Shown here piece after piece: positions 1-11,750 of a stretch of DNA of 64,000 nt. The notes under the pieces are model-generated. The model saw only the letters and a list, made by a program, of their open reading frames with translations, had not been told where the DNA came from and searched no databases. A program made the translations under genes and the position numbers. Positions within the stretch are counted from its first letter, which is position 1. Each line of letters opens with the position of its first letter. The stretch spans positions 99,896,852-99,960,851 of the forward strand of contig CM066728.1 in NCBI GenBank assembly GCA_033961575.1. The letters run 5' to 3'. Source of the DNA: Aselliscus stoliczkanus. Its lineage: Eukaryota > Chordata > Mammalia > Chiroptera > Hipposideridae.

Positions 1-88
1 GCTAGCTGAGCTCTGAGCAACAGCGGTTCAAGGCCAGCCTGAGCTGAGTTGCTGTTGAGCTGCCAACAGGTGGCAGGATGGCTCAGCT

Positions 89-104
<16 letters not shown>
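1..104 (+). repeat. tRNA-type SINE (second family), 3' part, cut by window start
   Basis: The body ends in a run of about 16 A (89-104). Its sequence, including the GAGCAACAGCGGTT and GCCAACAGGTGGCAGGATGG phrases, is repeated in reverse complement at 59904-60047, so this is a dispersed retroposon and not unique DNA. The tRNA-like head lies left of the window. Family name not assigned. Confidence 0.8.

Positions 105-158
<54 letters not shown>
105..158. repeat. (TA)27 microsatellite
   Basis: An uninterrupted TA array grown directly from the A-tail of the preceding SINE. Such arrays are length-polymorphic and prone to assembly error. Confidence 0.95.
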
Positions 159-162
<4 letters not shown>

Positions 163-167
163 CAGTG

Positions 168-290
168 GAATTGTAACAGCTATATATGCTGTCAGAGGGG
201 TAGTAGATTGGGAGGGTTTATCACTTTGTGAGGGGTGTAAATGTCTATTACATCGTTTTGTACACCGGAAACTAATAAAAATATATATTT
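168..290 (+). mobile_element. L1 3' UTR fragment, sense
   Basis: The phrases for 'TTTATCACTTTGTGAGGGG', 'TTTTGTACACC' and 'GAAACTAATAAAAAT' match the 3' end of the complete L1 copy at 27421-29116 (see 29010-29080). Only the last about 120 bp of the UTR is present. Confidence 0.65.
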
Positions 291-299
291 AGTCTTTAA

Positions 300-888
300 A
301 AAGTGAAAATAATTTTTTAATAATGTAATAAAATATATAAATATCAGGATAGCCTTTCACAGAACTTCACCTCATATCTGGGAGTGATGTGTTTGTTTCA
401 GAACTTAGTCCTCAATGAAACAGTTCTAATGGGAATGATATTATAGTTGACAGTACTGACCAGCATCCAAAAGTAATATCTCTACCCCTTTTCCCAGGCT
501 TCCTCCCACCTGAATACTATAAAATACAAAACTAATCGACTGCTTTCTCCACCTCCATTGCAGTTATCTGGGTATATGTGTACCCACTGAGGTCAATGAG
601 AAATCCATTGGAGGCTTCCGGGAAAGCAGTTCCTTGTCTCCTGGCAGAAGTGAGAGCCCTTTTGCTGCTGCTGCTGCTCCTCTGGTTATGGGGCATAGAG
701 CTGCATCAGCACTCTGTGCCCATCAGGCGACAGTGAGTGCATCAAAGGGGAAGAGCCTGAGGCTGATACAGCACTACACTATAAGGGGTCTGAGTCCTTG
801 ATAACAGTATTAAAATGGTACAAGCTATCCCCAGGTTTCTTGTTATATAGGGGAAACAAATCACAGTGTTCAGAAGAGAGTATTGATA
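300..888. other. No gene; GC-richer stretch 600-830 of unknown origin
   Basis: No credible exon. The interval 600-830 is richer in GC than its surroundings, contains a short CTG run (661-680) and may be an old unassigned LTR or DNA-transposon fossil. I could not place it in a family. Confidence 0.4.
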
Positions 889-890
889 TA

Positions 891-1460
891 TTTTTTTTTA
901 TTTTATTTAAAATTTATTAGGGTGTCAGTGGTTAGTAACGTTGCAGAGTTATATATATATATATAAAATATTGTGTGCTCACTGCCCATCAGATCTCCTT
1001 CTATCACCATATAGTTGACCCTGTTTACCCTCATCTACTACCTCCCCACACAACTCTCTGGTAACCGCTAAACTGTTGTCTGTGTCTATGAGTTTTTGGT
1101 TCTTGGTCCATTTCTCTTGTTCCTTTGACATTTCAGTTTTATATCACACATATCAGTGAATTCATATGGTCCTTCACTTTTTCTGTGTGACTTATTTTGC
1201 TTAGCATAGTAATCTCAAAACCCATCCACGTTGTCACAAATGGCACTATTTCATCTTTTCTTATGGCAGAATAGTCCTCCATTGTGTATATATATACCAT
1301 ATCTTCTTTATCCAATCATCTATCGAAGGACACTTCGGTTGTTTCCGTGTCTTGACCTCTGTAAATAAAGCTGCAGTGAACATGGGAGCACATATATCTT
1401 TATGGATAAACGTTTTCAGATTTTTTAGGTATTCTGTTATTTGTTGGCAAAACATCTTGA
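891..1460 (-). mobile_element. L1 3' end (3' UTR and end of ORF2), antisense
   Basis: Begins with a T-rich run (the A-tail in reverse), then the L1 3' UTR and the reverse complement of the ORF2 C-terminus. On the minus strand 1261-1476 encodes a peptide with KTRKQPKCPSIDDWIKKIWYIYTQW, which matches [27 protein letters not shown] from the L1 copy at 27.4-29.1 kb. It is 5'-truncated and decayed. It belongs to the same general L1 3' UTR type as 15341-15640 and 63485-64000. Confidence 0.85.
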
Positions 1461-1737
1461 AAGAAAGCATAATCATAAAAAAAAAAGAAACATGAATTGT
1501 TAGGAAAGTTTTTATAGGATAAATGTTAGGAGTTAAAAATTTCTTTTTTCTATGAAAAACGGTAACTATACTGAATTACTGATGTATTATGTAGATAAAG
1601 AAAGGAACTTTTTTTTGATTATTTACTACTTACTGTTAGATAAAATGCCAAATAAGTTATCATAGTTCTGAGTTAAAGTACACTAAACTAAAAAAACAGT
1701 AAAATACTCTAGGTTTTTACATGGTATGGAAAGATTC

Positions 1738-1871
1738 AAAAGTTTCTTGGGCCGGCCGAGTGGCGCGGTGGTTAAGCGCTGGCTTCGGAAGCCAGCGGCC
1801 CCGGTTCAGTCCCACATATGAGGGCCAATGACACTGCCCTCAAAAATAAAAAATAAAAAAAAAAGTTTCTT
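1738..1871 (+). repeat. Short tRNA-derived SINE with 11-bp TSD
   Basis: The body 1749-1860 begins GGGCCGGCCGAGTGGCG and holds pol III A-box-like (TGGCGCGGTGG) and B-box-like (GGTTCAGTCC) motifs, followed by an A-rich tail. It is flanked by AAAAGTTTCTT at 1738-1748 and 1861-1871. The body carries roughly 100 bp plus tail, with the head joined directly to the tail, unlike the about 400-bp form at 47890. Confidence 0.92.
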
Positions 1872-3084
1872 ATAGACTGTTTAAAACATAAGAAAAGAGA
1901 TTTAAAGTAATTTTGATTTTAGTTTATGACTAACACAAAATGCAAAAAAATACTGTTTATATTTTATGAAACTCTATTTACTACAAGTAGTATATTTTAT
2001 TGAGGAATCGTTGCATATAAGAATCATTTTCCAAGTATTTATCAATAAATATTATATTTTTTTACACTAAGAGGTCCTGAGAGAATGAACAAAATCTTAA
2101 TTTGTCTTATTTTTAGTAGTTTAACATCTAACTATCAAATGTATAAAATAATATTAAGTTGAAATGTATTAATTTTCCAATGGTTGGATCATTGCTTATT
2201 TTTAAATGAACAATAGATATTTTAAAAAGAACAAGTCCTAAACTCCTGTCATATCTAGTGGTTAGATTTATCCTTCAGCAAAGCAAATACTGAAAGCGTG
2301 TAAAAGATTTGGAGATGTTTTCTCCATTTGCTTCTTGTGGGGGCAGGTCAACATGTTTGTTGTATTAATACCCAAAGTCGTTTAAGAACATCTTTTAAGG
2401 AGTCACAGGCCAGTCAGTAATCTATCGCCACCACCACTGTCCTAGGATTAATTAAACAAATCGTTGCCATTGGAGGTGAGACTTCTCAGCTGATATAATC
2501 TGCAGTCTTGGATAATGTTCAATATATTACTCTAAGAGGACTCAAAAATCATAAGATACCATGTGAATCAAGACAGTAATTGCTGCTTTGGGGTAAAACA
2601 AAGCCATACGTTACAAGAAAATTTCTTATTTAATTATGACACTTCAGAAAGAAAGCATATGTGTACCTTTTTCTTCTGAAAAATCAATATATAAATAAAA
2701 ATGATAAAAGCGGTTAAAATTGTGAATTGAATATATTGAAAGTAATAGAAGTGGATAGGCCATGATTTCACAGATAGGCATATACGTATATGCATATACA
2801 CACATACACACGGTCAAGCTTAAGTTCATTGTATAATTGGTTGTTAATTGTACAATATATATTGAAAACTTCATTTGTAATGAATATATCCCTTATGTTT
2901 TTATAGGTTAAACAAGAAAATTCAAAATGTAAAATCTCAACTAAAAATTAAGCTCAGAATTTCTGTGTACAGAAATGAAGACCTTTATCCCAGTATATTT
3001 ACATGAACATGTAGATTCCCATTTGTGTGCAGCTGCACAAGTGCATGTGTGTAACAGAGTCCTCCCTAGAGCCAACCTGTAGGA
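1872..3084. other. Unique AT-rich DNA, no gene
   Basis: No exon-like frame and no recognisable repeat. The part 2260-2500 is less AT-rich and includes GGATTAATTAAACAAAT, a homeodomain/SOX-like cluster; it may be a conserved non-coding element (untested). Confidence 0.4.
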
Positions 3085-3320
3085 AGAGGCAGCATAGCCT
3101 AGGGGCTCAATCACACTCTCTTGGTTCAAGTGGACACCAGTTGCATCATCTGTGGAAAATTGACTTTCCTGTGTCTCTCCGCCTGTCACATGCTTCTAAG
3201 AAGATGACCTTTCTCACAGTGTTGTTGATCAGATTAAATGAGTTCATACATGAAATGGGCTTGGAAGAGAGACTGGCATATCATCAGAAGTACATAAAGT
3301 CAGCTATGTTTACTATTATT
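3085..3320 (+). repeat. MIR SINE
   Basis: Has the MIR layout: a head of the type 'gcatagcctaggggctcaatc', a middle matching 'catctgtggaaaattg' and an end with AGATTAAATGAGTTCATACATG and a trailing ATTATTATT. It is strongly diverged, as expected for an ancient mammalian SINE. An open frame of 99 codons across it (3027-3326) is accidental. Confidence 0.7.
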
Positions 3321-5725
3321 ATATAACTATTATTATTTATGAGAAGTAAAGCTTTGGTATTTATCTCTAAATTGGATAATCCTAGTGTGTCCACTGATAA
3401 ATGTTTGATTATTTGAAGTTGGTATTGTCCCCTCTTTCGTATCTGCAGGAATATAATATGATTGGTGACACAGAGAGTACCCCCTCATTTCATGTGACTT
3501 TGGGACAATCACGTTTTTTACTTCTATTGCCTCTAAGAATCTTTAGCTTTTTGCACCAAAGAGGTTTTCATGAAACAAAACTCAGCTGTACATTCTAGAG
3601 TTTGTTTACTAAAACACTACCTTGTTCTGCTTGTCAGACCTGAAGGCCAAAATGTGGTCTCATCTCATTCATTTCATTCTGAATATATTCTGACTAATGC
3701 AGGTTCTATAATTTGGAAATGGGCTACTGGGAATCACATGCTGGTGTTAGTAGCATAAATGTATATTAGTTTTATAGGTCATGTATCCTATATTTTCTGA
3801 ATTAAATTTGTTTTATGCCAAACATTTTCTAATTATAATGAGAAAAAGGCAATTGATAAATTATTCCAGAGCAATGCATATCTAGAAACCAATATGACCA
3901 TTTTTACCAAGAAAATTTAAGTGTATAGCCTTCCTATTATAATACATACTTTGAAGCACCAAAATTGCTAAATTGTTAAATATACATTATGGCTTACACA
4001 CTATCAGTAAATTACAGCATGGAAGGAAAATCTGTAACAATAATTCTTTAATACATTTCCTACTTTTACGCTGACTTCTTAACTGTAAATTTAGGCCTTG
4101 AATATTGGAAATCAAATAGTTGTTATCCACACACTTCAGAAGAACTCATTTCTGGTGTGAATTGGAAGCTACCATATAGCACTGAATATCATTCTTCTCT
4201 TCTGAAAACTTTTGCCAGATATAACTTTTCATTATAATATGTACAGTATTGAAAAACTGATAGTTTATTTTGTGTCATCCCTCCTGTATGCTAAATAACC
4301 TAAATCTCTTCAGCAGGTCCTAGAATTATTTTCATGTTTCAGGGTAGACATCCAAATTATCTTTAATTATTTTAATTTCATAAGCACTGTGACCATACTA
4401 CTTTCTGGCAAGACTCAAATGAGTGCAGAATTTTTCATATTCATCTTTTATACATGAATATTTGTACTCTGATATTTGCTATTACCCATGCATTTTTTGA
4501 CTCTGTTTCCATTGACATATGTATATATATAATTTAGTGGTTAAATATACTGCCAAATTTTTGGTGATTTAACTTTATTCTATTTAATTTATGCATCTTA
4601 AATGACATCATCATGCTTCTCTCATCCTCTCACACTGGTTTTTGTTTGTGATATGACCTTTCTGAACATAGGAACTTCCAATTAATTGTGCAGGCCTTCA
4701 CTTTAATCTGCTATTTCCTTCCAACTTCCTTACTGGATCATTTGCTTTCATTAGGTTTTTGAAATTTCAGAATCTTACGGTTTCCTAAAAGGAAGGTGAA
4801 ATTATGTGAGGGTTTCATCCTTTGACAAACTCATCTCTCTATTTAGAGATGAATCAGACCGAGTGTTTTTTCACCAGTCTGGTGACCAACTAACTCCTTT
4901 GTGGAGTTATAAATTCACTTTTTGGGATAACATTATGATTTATTTTCTTATAGAAGTTACTATTTACTTCAATAAGATAAATTTTATCTTTTTTTCCCAT
5001 AAATATTGAGAAAATATTCAAAGTTTCATTTTCCTAAAGACACTTTCAGTACATGTATATTAAGCATTATATACAACTACACTCTTTGTCAAAGTTCGTT
5101 AAGTTCTTGATAGCTCCTATTATTTTTTAATAACCAGTTACGTTCTTTCCTTTTTTCTACTTGGCTTTTTGACTTATTAAAAATTTTTTGCTCTGCTGAA
5201 TTTGATAACAATTTTCAAGAAAATGTTTGACAGAATAATCATTTAAAAGGAAATTCCAAATTGCCTCTGTAAGTGACATCTGTTTGTGACAGCTTCAATA
5301 AAGGGGGGACAGTCTCCTTGTCATTTATTCCAGAACTTATGTTGATTTGTATCTGTGGGTTCCTTGGGGGCTTTTTGTTTTGTGGGTTGATTGTTTCTCC
5401 TTCATATGACATAGTTTTTCATTATTCTTTGAAAATGTAGCTTTTCCTGTTAGTGATATATTATTTCCAAAACAACAGTCCCTAAAAATTCTTGTTTATA
5501 TCTTTTATATTGTTTGTATTTTATATCAGGCTCTATTATAACCATGAATGGGTAGGGAAGCCATATAACTGACAGGTTTTTTATTTTAGAAGCTATAAAA
5601 ATATCTGTGTTGACTGTGAATTTTAAAGTTAGGGCCATAATAGAAGTTTTATTAAAGAAAATCTCTAAATGCCAATAAAAGGATATGTTGAATTTCAGGT
5701 CACTGTATGAGGGGTATGTGTCTCT

Positions 5726-5729
<4 letters not shown>
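3321..5729. other. No gene or recognised repeat
   Basis: AT-rich sequence with only short chance frames (for example 3401-3598 and 4806-5009) that lack exon-like composition. I see nothing to annotate. Confidence 0.5.

Positions 5730-5773
<44 letters not shown>
5730..5773. repeat. (TG)n microsatellite
   Basis: A pure TG/GT array of about 21 units. Such tracts can adopt Z-DNA. Confidence 0.97.
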
Positions 5774-5775
<2 letters not shown>

Positions 5776-6619
5776 AGAAAGGATTATTATTATTTTTTAA
5801 TCTCAAGTCAGTCTTTCTGACAAAATCATAGAGTTTGACAAAATTACTCCTTAAAAAAATTATTAGTCGTAATTGGTATTAATTCAGAAATAAGAATATA
5901 AATGCATAAAAACATGTACAATGACAGACAGTCTTTTAACATGGTTCCTAACAGATTATGACTTTTCAGCATTATTTCTTGTTCTAATAGTGTTTCCCAC
6001 ATTTTTGGAACATTACTCCTGTGAAATTAATCACTTACTTTTTGAATCTATTCATCATTGTTTATGCTATGTCATTGGGTGGCATTTTTAAAGTATGTAT
6101 GTTATAAAATATTAATTTGTGAAATTCCACAGAAACCATTTTAAGATATTGGGTGAGGTTTAGAAAATCAAATAAATGAGCCTTTCCCTTAAGAGTAAAT
6201 TTAGAAGACATATTTCATTGGAATTACTGCAGTGTAAATCAGATAGTGGAAAACTGCATGTGAATATTAAGTAACTGAACAACATGCTCATGATTGCCCA
6301 AGCATTTGTTACTTTCATATGCCCTTGTCCAAGCTTGAAAAGTATAAGTTACTTGCTTTGCTATAGAAGGAATATTGATTTAAACTATAAAATCAATAGT
6401 TTCACACCATGAACTCAATAAACCATTATTATAAGTTATTTATGAACCCATTACTATATTTGAAAATATCAAGTGATAAAGAGTAACTCAGAACTCAGTG
6501 TTATAATTACAATATGTACTTCCATTTGAGAAGTCCTCCTATGTGTAATTTTTCTTTGTGAATATATGTGTTCTCTGGTCCAGGAAAATATTTTTCTCTG
6601 ACAAAATTTACCTTTCTTC
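5774..6619. other. No gene or recognised repeat
   Basis: AT-rich DNA with nothing supportable. Confidence 0.5.
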
Positions 6620-7017
6620 CATGAATTCACAGGTGTTGATAGATAGCCTATTACGTGTCAGGCCTTTTCTAAGGGCCAGGGGTAAAGAAGCTAATGCCAG
6701 GTTCATATTCACTTCAGTAGGGATAGAAGACAATGAAAGAATACACAAAAAGGTCATTTCCCATGGAGACATAGTCTGTGAAATCATCAGGTGGAACTCT
6801 GCAGTGATAAGTGAGAATCAGACTGACAAATCCTTTCTGAGTAGATTATACATTGTGGAGAGCTGAAATTATGAAGAGCCTGTACACAGAGAATTAGGGA
6901 AAAGATTTTCCAGGCACAAAAGAAGTGCAGACATCATGAGGTAAGGCAGAACTTGGCAACGTCTTAGAACAGGAAGCAAGTGAGAATAGAGCATTTGAGG
7001 TGACGAAAAGAGCAATA
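6620..7017 (-). mobile_element. L2 LINE 3' end, left half (split by LTR)
   Basis: Reads as the reverse complement of the L2 3' region: a 'tattacgtgtcaggccttttctaagggcc' type start (size/cut-off phrase of L2), then the diverged downstream part containing 'ttttccaggcacaaaagaagtgcag'. The element continues at 7671 after the inserted LTR. Confidence 0.7.
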
Positions 7018-7676
7018 TGTCACATCGTGCTCGGCTGGGTCTGGCTTCCTTGAGAGGACAGGCAGGGACTCAGAAACAGAATTAAAGAGCAAGAGACAAA
7101 GTGTAGTTTAAAAGCAATGTGAGCCAGGGGTCTCAGTGACTGATGGACAAAGTGCCCAGAATCTGGTCATACTGCAGCTTTTATTGCGTACACACAGGGA
7201 AGGAGCATTGTTCTTTCCGCGGTCTGTAATTCACATACGTCACCCAAAGAATTTGTCAAATCATCCTATGTCCCACAGACCACCTCAGCTGAAAGACTCA
7301 TGACCAATACAACAATGCCTACTAGGGGAATAGTTAATGATTCACTATGACACTTAAAAGGAAGGATGCGAGGAGGACTGATGTTATCGTTTGGGAAGAT
7401 TTCCCTGATAGCTCTGCAGGTAAGGGGTCACAGGCCCTTATGCCCCTTATGCTTCACCTCCATGATTCCTCCCAGGTACCCTTTGGACGGTGCCTGGCTT
7501 GGGTTGCCCTAATGCACATATAGGATCTTACCCGTCATTGGCTATCCCACCCTCTCTCTTGGGGTCCCATGGTGTTTTGCCATAAGCATTGTGAAAATCC
7601 TGTCCCCATGAGGATCTGCTGTAATGGACAGATGCAGGGAGGCAGACAGCAAGGCTGCTGTGAGGCCACAGCAATA
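7012..7676 (-). mobile_element. Solo retroviral LTR (653 bp) with 6-bp TSD
   Basis: The interval 7018-7670 begins TG and ends CA on the plus strand, with TGT...ACA inverted termini, and is flanked by the direct repeat GCAATA at 7012-7017 and 7671-7676. On the minus strand a poly(A) signal AATAAA lies at 7180-7185, followed by about 160 bp that would be R/U5, which fixes the orientation. It interrupts an L2 whose two halves are contiguous once the LTR and one TSD copy are removed. The 6-bp duplication is typical of beta-type (ERV2/ERVK-class) integrases, but the class is inferred. No gag, pol or env sequence adjoins it, so this is a recombined solo LTR. Open frames inside it (7528-7819 minus, 7569-7766 plus) are accidental. 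Confidence 0.85.
7180..7185 (-). promoter_or_regulatory. LTR poly(A) signal AATAAA
   Basis: A TTTATT on the plus strand reads AATAAA on the minus strand, about 160 bp before the LTR's 3' end, the expected place for the U3-R/U5 polyadenylation signal. The context AATAAAAG could also act as a weak TATA-like element. Confidence 0.6.
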
Positions 7677-7960
7677 CTAGGTGAAGATGGGGAAAGCAGA
7701 CTGAGCCAGATTGGAAGGCTTCGTAGATCAAAGCAAGATGCCAGCATTTCACCATTAGTACAATGAGATGCCACACAGGGTTTTAGTAATATGATATCAT
7801 GTACAAATTTAAGTATCACTCTGGCTAATATGTGAAAAATAATTTTATAGGTGAATTAGTGAAAATTTGTAGAGCAATTGGGAAGGCAATAGAATAGTCT
7901 GATAAATGATGGATGTTTATCTTCATGTCTTTCAAGAGAAGAAAAAAGTAGGCAATATGG
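7671..7960 (-). mobile_element. L2 LINE 3' end, right half
   Basis: Continues the L2 interrupted by the LTR. Phrases resembling the L2 reverse complement are 'aggcttcgtagatcaaagcaagatgccag', 'agggttttagtaatatgatatcatg' and 'atcactctggctaatatgtg'. Confidence 0.7.
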
Positions 7961-8680
7961 AGATTTTCAAGATAGATTGACAGAACTTGCTGAAAGGCTA
8001 TGTGTGGAACAGAAGAACAGAAAATAAAATATCCTAATGATATGATTTGACCAACTGGGCACATATTTGTGTAAATTTCTTATGTGAGAAAGACTAAAAT
8101 ATTCATGTTGGCACATGGACATTTAGAAATCCTGTTGAGGAGAGAGAGAGACAGCAATAAAGAACTGTTTAATCAACGTGAACTTCATGCTACTATATGT
8201 AGAATGCACAGATTTTTGATGTAAAGTAAAACTTAGTTTGAAACTCATCAGTTATATAATCTTGGGGAATTTATTCAAATAATGTAAGCTCCTTGACTGC
8301 AGTAAATATACCTGTTTTAGAAATGTGTTAAATGAATCATATGACAACTGTATGTAATGTATACATGGTATTCATCTAATTAATTGTACTAAAATACTTT
8401 GAACACTTAATATGCATATAAATATATTCTACATCAGAAGTCCAGTGAAATAATTAGCTTATTATTATTATTTTTTTAAATCCACATCTTCAGAAATACT
8501 ATTTCAAGACAGCAGTTGTAGAATTGCTTTGTCCTGGATATTGGCAATTGATAAACATTGTGAAGAATTTTGAAAATACATCTTATTCAATTTCCCCCCG
8601 AATTTTACCATGACATTTTTGGGGGGAATGTAAGCAAATTCAAATTCAAGAGGTATATAATTCAAAACTTAGTGTGAATG
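7961..8680. other. No gene; AT-rich DNA
   Basis: Nothing beyond weak MIR-like phrases near 8220-8360 that are too diverged to call. Confidence 0.4.
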
Positions 8681-8689
8681 AAGAATAAG

Positions 8690-8961
8690 TGAGAGCTGGT
8701 GTCTGGATGGATATGGTGATTGAAAAGAGAAAAGAATCTCAGATTTCCAAACTAACTGTGAAAAAAAAATTGTTTTGTTGGTTGTTCTTTGTTTCTTTGC
8801 TTATTTCTGACACAATTACAGGTATGTAGGGAAGCTGTGTTGGGCAGTAAGAAAATAAAGGGCTTGGGCTGGCAGAGTGGCGCAGTGGTTAAGCGTTGGC
8901 TTGAGAAGCCAGTGGCCCCGGTTCGGGTCCCACATATGAGGGCCAGTGACACTCCCCTCCA

Positions 8962-9004
<43 letters not shown>

Positions 9005-9125
9005 AGGGCTTAGTTTTGGACATGTTAACTATGAGGCATCTATGTAGAAGTATTCTAGAGGCAATGAAGATGTGAGACTGGAGACATGATTGAGTAGATA
9101 AATCTAGATTGGAGATTAGGTCCCC
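8690..9125 (-). mobile_element. L2 LINE fragment, split by a SINE
   Basis: The right part (9012-9125) has the L2-type phrase 'TTAGTTTTGGACATGTTAAC', also seen at 38310-38340. The left part ends at 8865. The two halves are joined through the TSD of the SINE at 8866-8998. Confidence 0.6.
8853..9011 (+). repeat. Short tRNA-derived SINE, (AAAT)n tail, 13-bp TSD
   Basis: The body starts GGGCTGGCAGAGTGGCGCAGTGG. The B box GGTTCGGGTCC is intact. The tail is an ATAA/AAAT array (8961-9004). The direct repeat AAATAAAGGGCTT flanks it at 8853-8865 and 8999-9011. Confidence 0.92.
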
Positions 9126-9331
9126 AGAATTAAGATTGTCCAGTGGTTAAATCCCAGTTCTAATGTTTGGTAAAATTCAGGTCCCCCCTTATTCTCCCCA
9201 CTCCCTTTCACCCCAAAATCCTGGGGACCTCAAAACAAACATATGCAAATTATTTATTTAAAAACTTGATGATAGCTAATTTCATTGTTTTAATCTAGGA
9301 TTCTTCAACCATTACAAATAAAAGAAATAAG

Positions 9332-9491
9332 TACAGTAAAACCTTGGATTGCAAGTAATGTGATTTGCAAGTGTTCCAAAAGTTGAGCAAACATTTCTAA
9401 TACATTTTAACTTGGTAAACAAGCGATGTCTTGCAATATGAGTAGTTTTTATCCAGAACGAATTATGCTAGCCAACCAAGGTGTTACTGTA
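9332..9491. mobile_element. Small TcMar/Tigger-type MITE with TA target site
   Basis: The element 9334-9489 begins CAGTAAAACCTTGG and ends CCAAGGTGTTACTG, giving imperfect inverted termini (CAGTAAAACCTTGGATTG against CAGTAACACCTTGGTTGG), and it is flanked by TA at 9332-9333 and 9490-9491. At 156 bp it has no transposase and is non-autonomous. Pogo/Tigger assignment rests on the CAGT-type termini and TA duplication. Confidence 0.8.
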
Positions 9492-9499
9492 CTTGCCTG

Positions 9500-9770
9500 T
9501 ATAATGTAATGTATTTACTCACCACCAACATATCTTCCCCAGGCTTTTCTCAAAAAGACTATGCTTTGGTTTTAATTATTCTTCTTTAACCTCTCCACAA
9601 AGATTTCATTCCCTCTATGGAATTCACAATGGTCATTCACCTATGTCCCATAACCCTTAGAACAAGAAACTTACCCTGCTTCCGGGCAGTGAACTCATCT
9701 GACTTGTGCAAGACAGCAAATCTAACACAGTGCCTGAGTAAACTGAATGAACAAATGAATGAATTTCAAA
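9500..9770 (+). mobile_element. Probable L2 LINE 3' end, sense
   Basis: The order 'cccttagaacaagaaacttaccctgcttccgggcagtgaactc', then 'aacacagtgcctgagtaa' and 'gaatgaacaaatgaatgaa', matches the sense L2 3' end (tissue of 'cacagtgcctggcacat...aatgaatgaatg'). Diverged. Confidence 0.6.
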
Positions 9771-9771
9771 T

Positions 9772-10735
9772 GTCCACATAAAATGACCCACTAATTCAGT
9801 CTCCAGTCTTTGGCTTCCTGTTCCCCAATAATCCTGATATTTATTTCAGCAACCTCTACTCTTGTCACATATTTACAATTTGTTAACATTTAAAATGTGT
9901 ATGGCATTACTACTATGAAATTCAAAAGATAAGAAACAAATAGAAGCTTACAGAACACAAATTGAATAACTACACTTTTATATTACTTCCTTCCTTTAAT
10001 ATCTAATAAATAAAAATAACCTTTGTTGACTATTCTCAACAAGATTTCTATGTTTAGAAAGAGCCACTGAAATTCAAAGTTTAATTATCAATATAAGTAA
10101 TTTGATTAGGAACGTCCTATGAGGAAAAAACTATATAAATTTATAAGAAACTCATGCATAGGTAGTGCATCGCTTTACCAAAATTTATGTTAATATAGAA
10201 TTGATTTGGTAAATATCACTTGCCTGGGCATTATAACCCTACTTCATAAAAGTAATATAATGCCTACACTGATCTACATAAATATGTAGATGAGCATATA
10301 TTGTTATCAGAAATGGTGATCAACAACCTTCCATTTTAACCAGGTTACTATACATAGCAGATTTTCTATGATAGATTCATTTTAGGCTATATCTAGGAAG
10401 ATTCAATTATTAAATATAAAATAAAACATTCTTACTGATTTGTGAATATGAGTTTGAGCTAAATTACAGCATTCTGTTCATTTCAGAACAGGATTTCTGG
10501 ATTACCTGTGTTTGAAGAAAGCCTTGCTCTATAACATAATAGGGTAGATTTCCATGTCTCAAATGAGGAAAATAATTTCAATTTTGAGCTATTTGAAAGG
10601 CTATAAGAATGCACGGTAAGCATGTAATTAAGGATATGTATTCAAAGCTCAATTGCTGGGATATATAGTCATTATTATGCAGATCTACTATCTATTGAAT
10701 CACTCTGAATACTCTACCCTATGTTATTTATATTC
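9772..10735. other. No gene; AT-rich unique DNA
   Basis: No recognisable repeat or exon. Confidence 0.5.
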
Positions 10736-10739
10736 CTAA

Positions 10740-10870
10740 CATACTAACCTTCAACTAATCCCATTTTACAGAAGAATTTGAGGGCCAGAGAGACTGAGTG
10801 ACTTTTCATTGGCTATATTAAGTAGCATTTATATCAAATACTTTGATTTGAATCACAGAATTTTTTCCTC
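10740..10870 (-). repeat. MIR SINE, antisense
   Basis: The core 'CCCATTTTACAGAAGAATTTGAGG' followed by 'AGAGAGACTGAGTGACTTTTC' is the MIR core in reverse orientation. Confidence 0.7.
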
Positions 10871-11750
10871 CGTGTAATTTAATTTTCTGAAAGTAGTATA
10901 TCTGCATATATTCCTTCACATTTTTATTAATTCTAACTTGCCCCTGAGTAATATATTCCTACTATTTCCTCCAGTAATTGATTATTTCTTTTCTCTTGTA
11001 TTGCTGTTTTCCACTTCTCGCTCCCTAGTGATTCTTTTTTTTTTTTTCCAATGAGGAGTTAATTTCATGTTTGATCATAAATTTTGTGTCTTTTGACAAG
11101 AAGTTATACTGAACCAGAATAACTGAATAATTATAGAAGGGCAAACAACTACTTTAATATTCATGTATTTAATTAATAATTTTCTGTTTTCTAGATATTT
11201 GCAGTAGTTTTTCATTAAGGCACAGAGTTCATATCATTTAGCTGTATTGCATATGTGAAACAGGGATGCTCTGATCAGTGTTTTGTTTAATTGCATTCTG
11301 AGTTTGTTGCCATGCTTTTCCCTTCTGACAGTCTACTAATCTTTTAAGACAAAGTGACGCTCTTGGTAATGTTCTCTGCTTCTGGCATGAGACAGTATTG
11401 AAATTGTGCTCTCTTGTTTGTTGAACGTGGCCATTGTATAAACTGAATCTCTGAATAATGTTATATTAATAAAATTTAAACTAAATTATTTCAGAGATAA
11501 TTGAATTAGTCCCTTAAAAATGGCAACTATGTAGCTGCATATGTTTTAAGAAAGAATAAAAGGCTATGCTGTTATTATAGCATTACTATTCTGATTTACA
11601 GTGAATATTAATGCATTTTAGAGACTACCATTGTAGAAAGACTATATACTTCATAAACTTAGCAATATTACACTATGATTGTGTTTTACTAAATATTGTA
11701 AATGATTCAAGAAATAGAAGCAAATTTCCTTATGTTACCTCGTTGAGAGC
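10871..11750. other. No gene; AT-rich DNA
   Basis: Contains a T12 run near 11034. 11330-11450 is a little more GC-rich and unassigned. Confidence 0.4.

Noticed and set aside
1749..1860. tRNA gene in the SINE heads
   Set aside because: A- and B-box-like motifs are present, but the sequences cannot fold to a canonical mature tRNA in all copies and are followed by SINE tails and TSDs.
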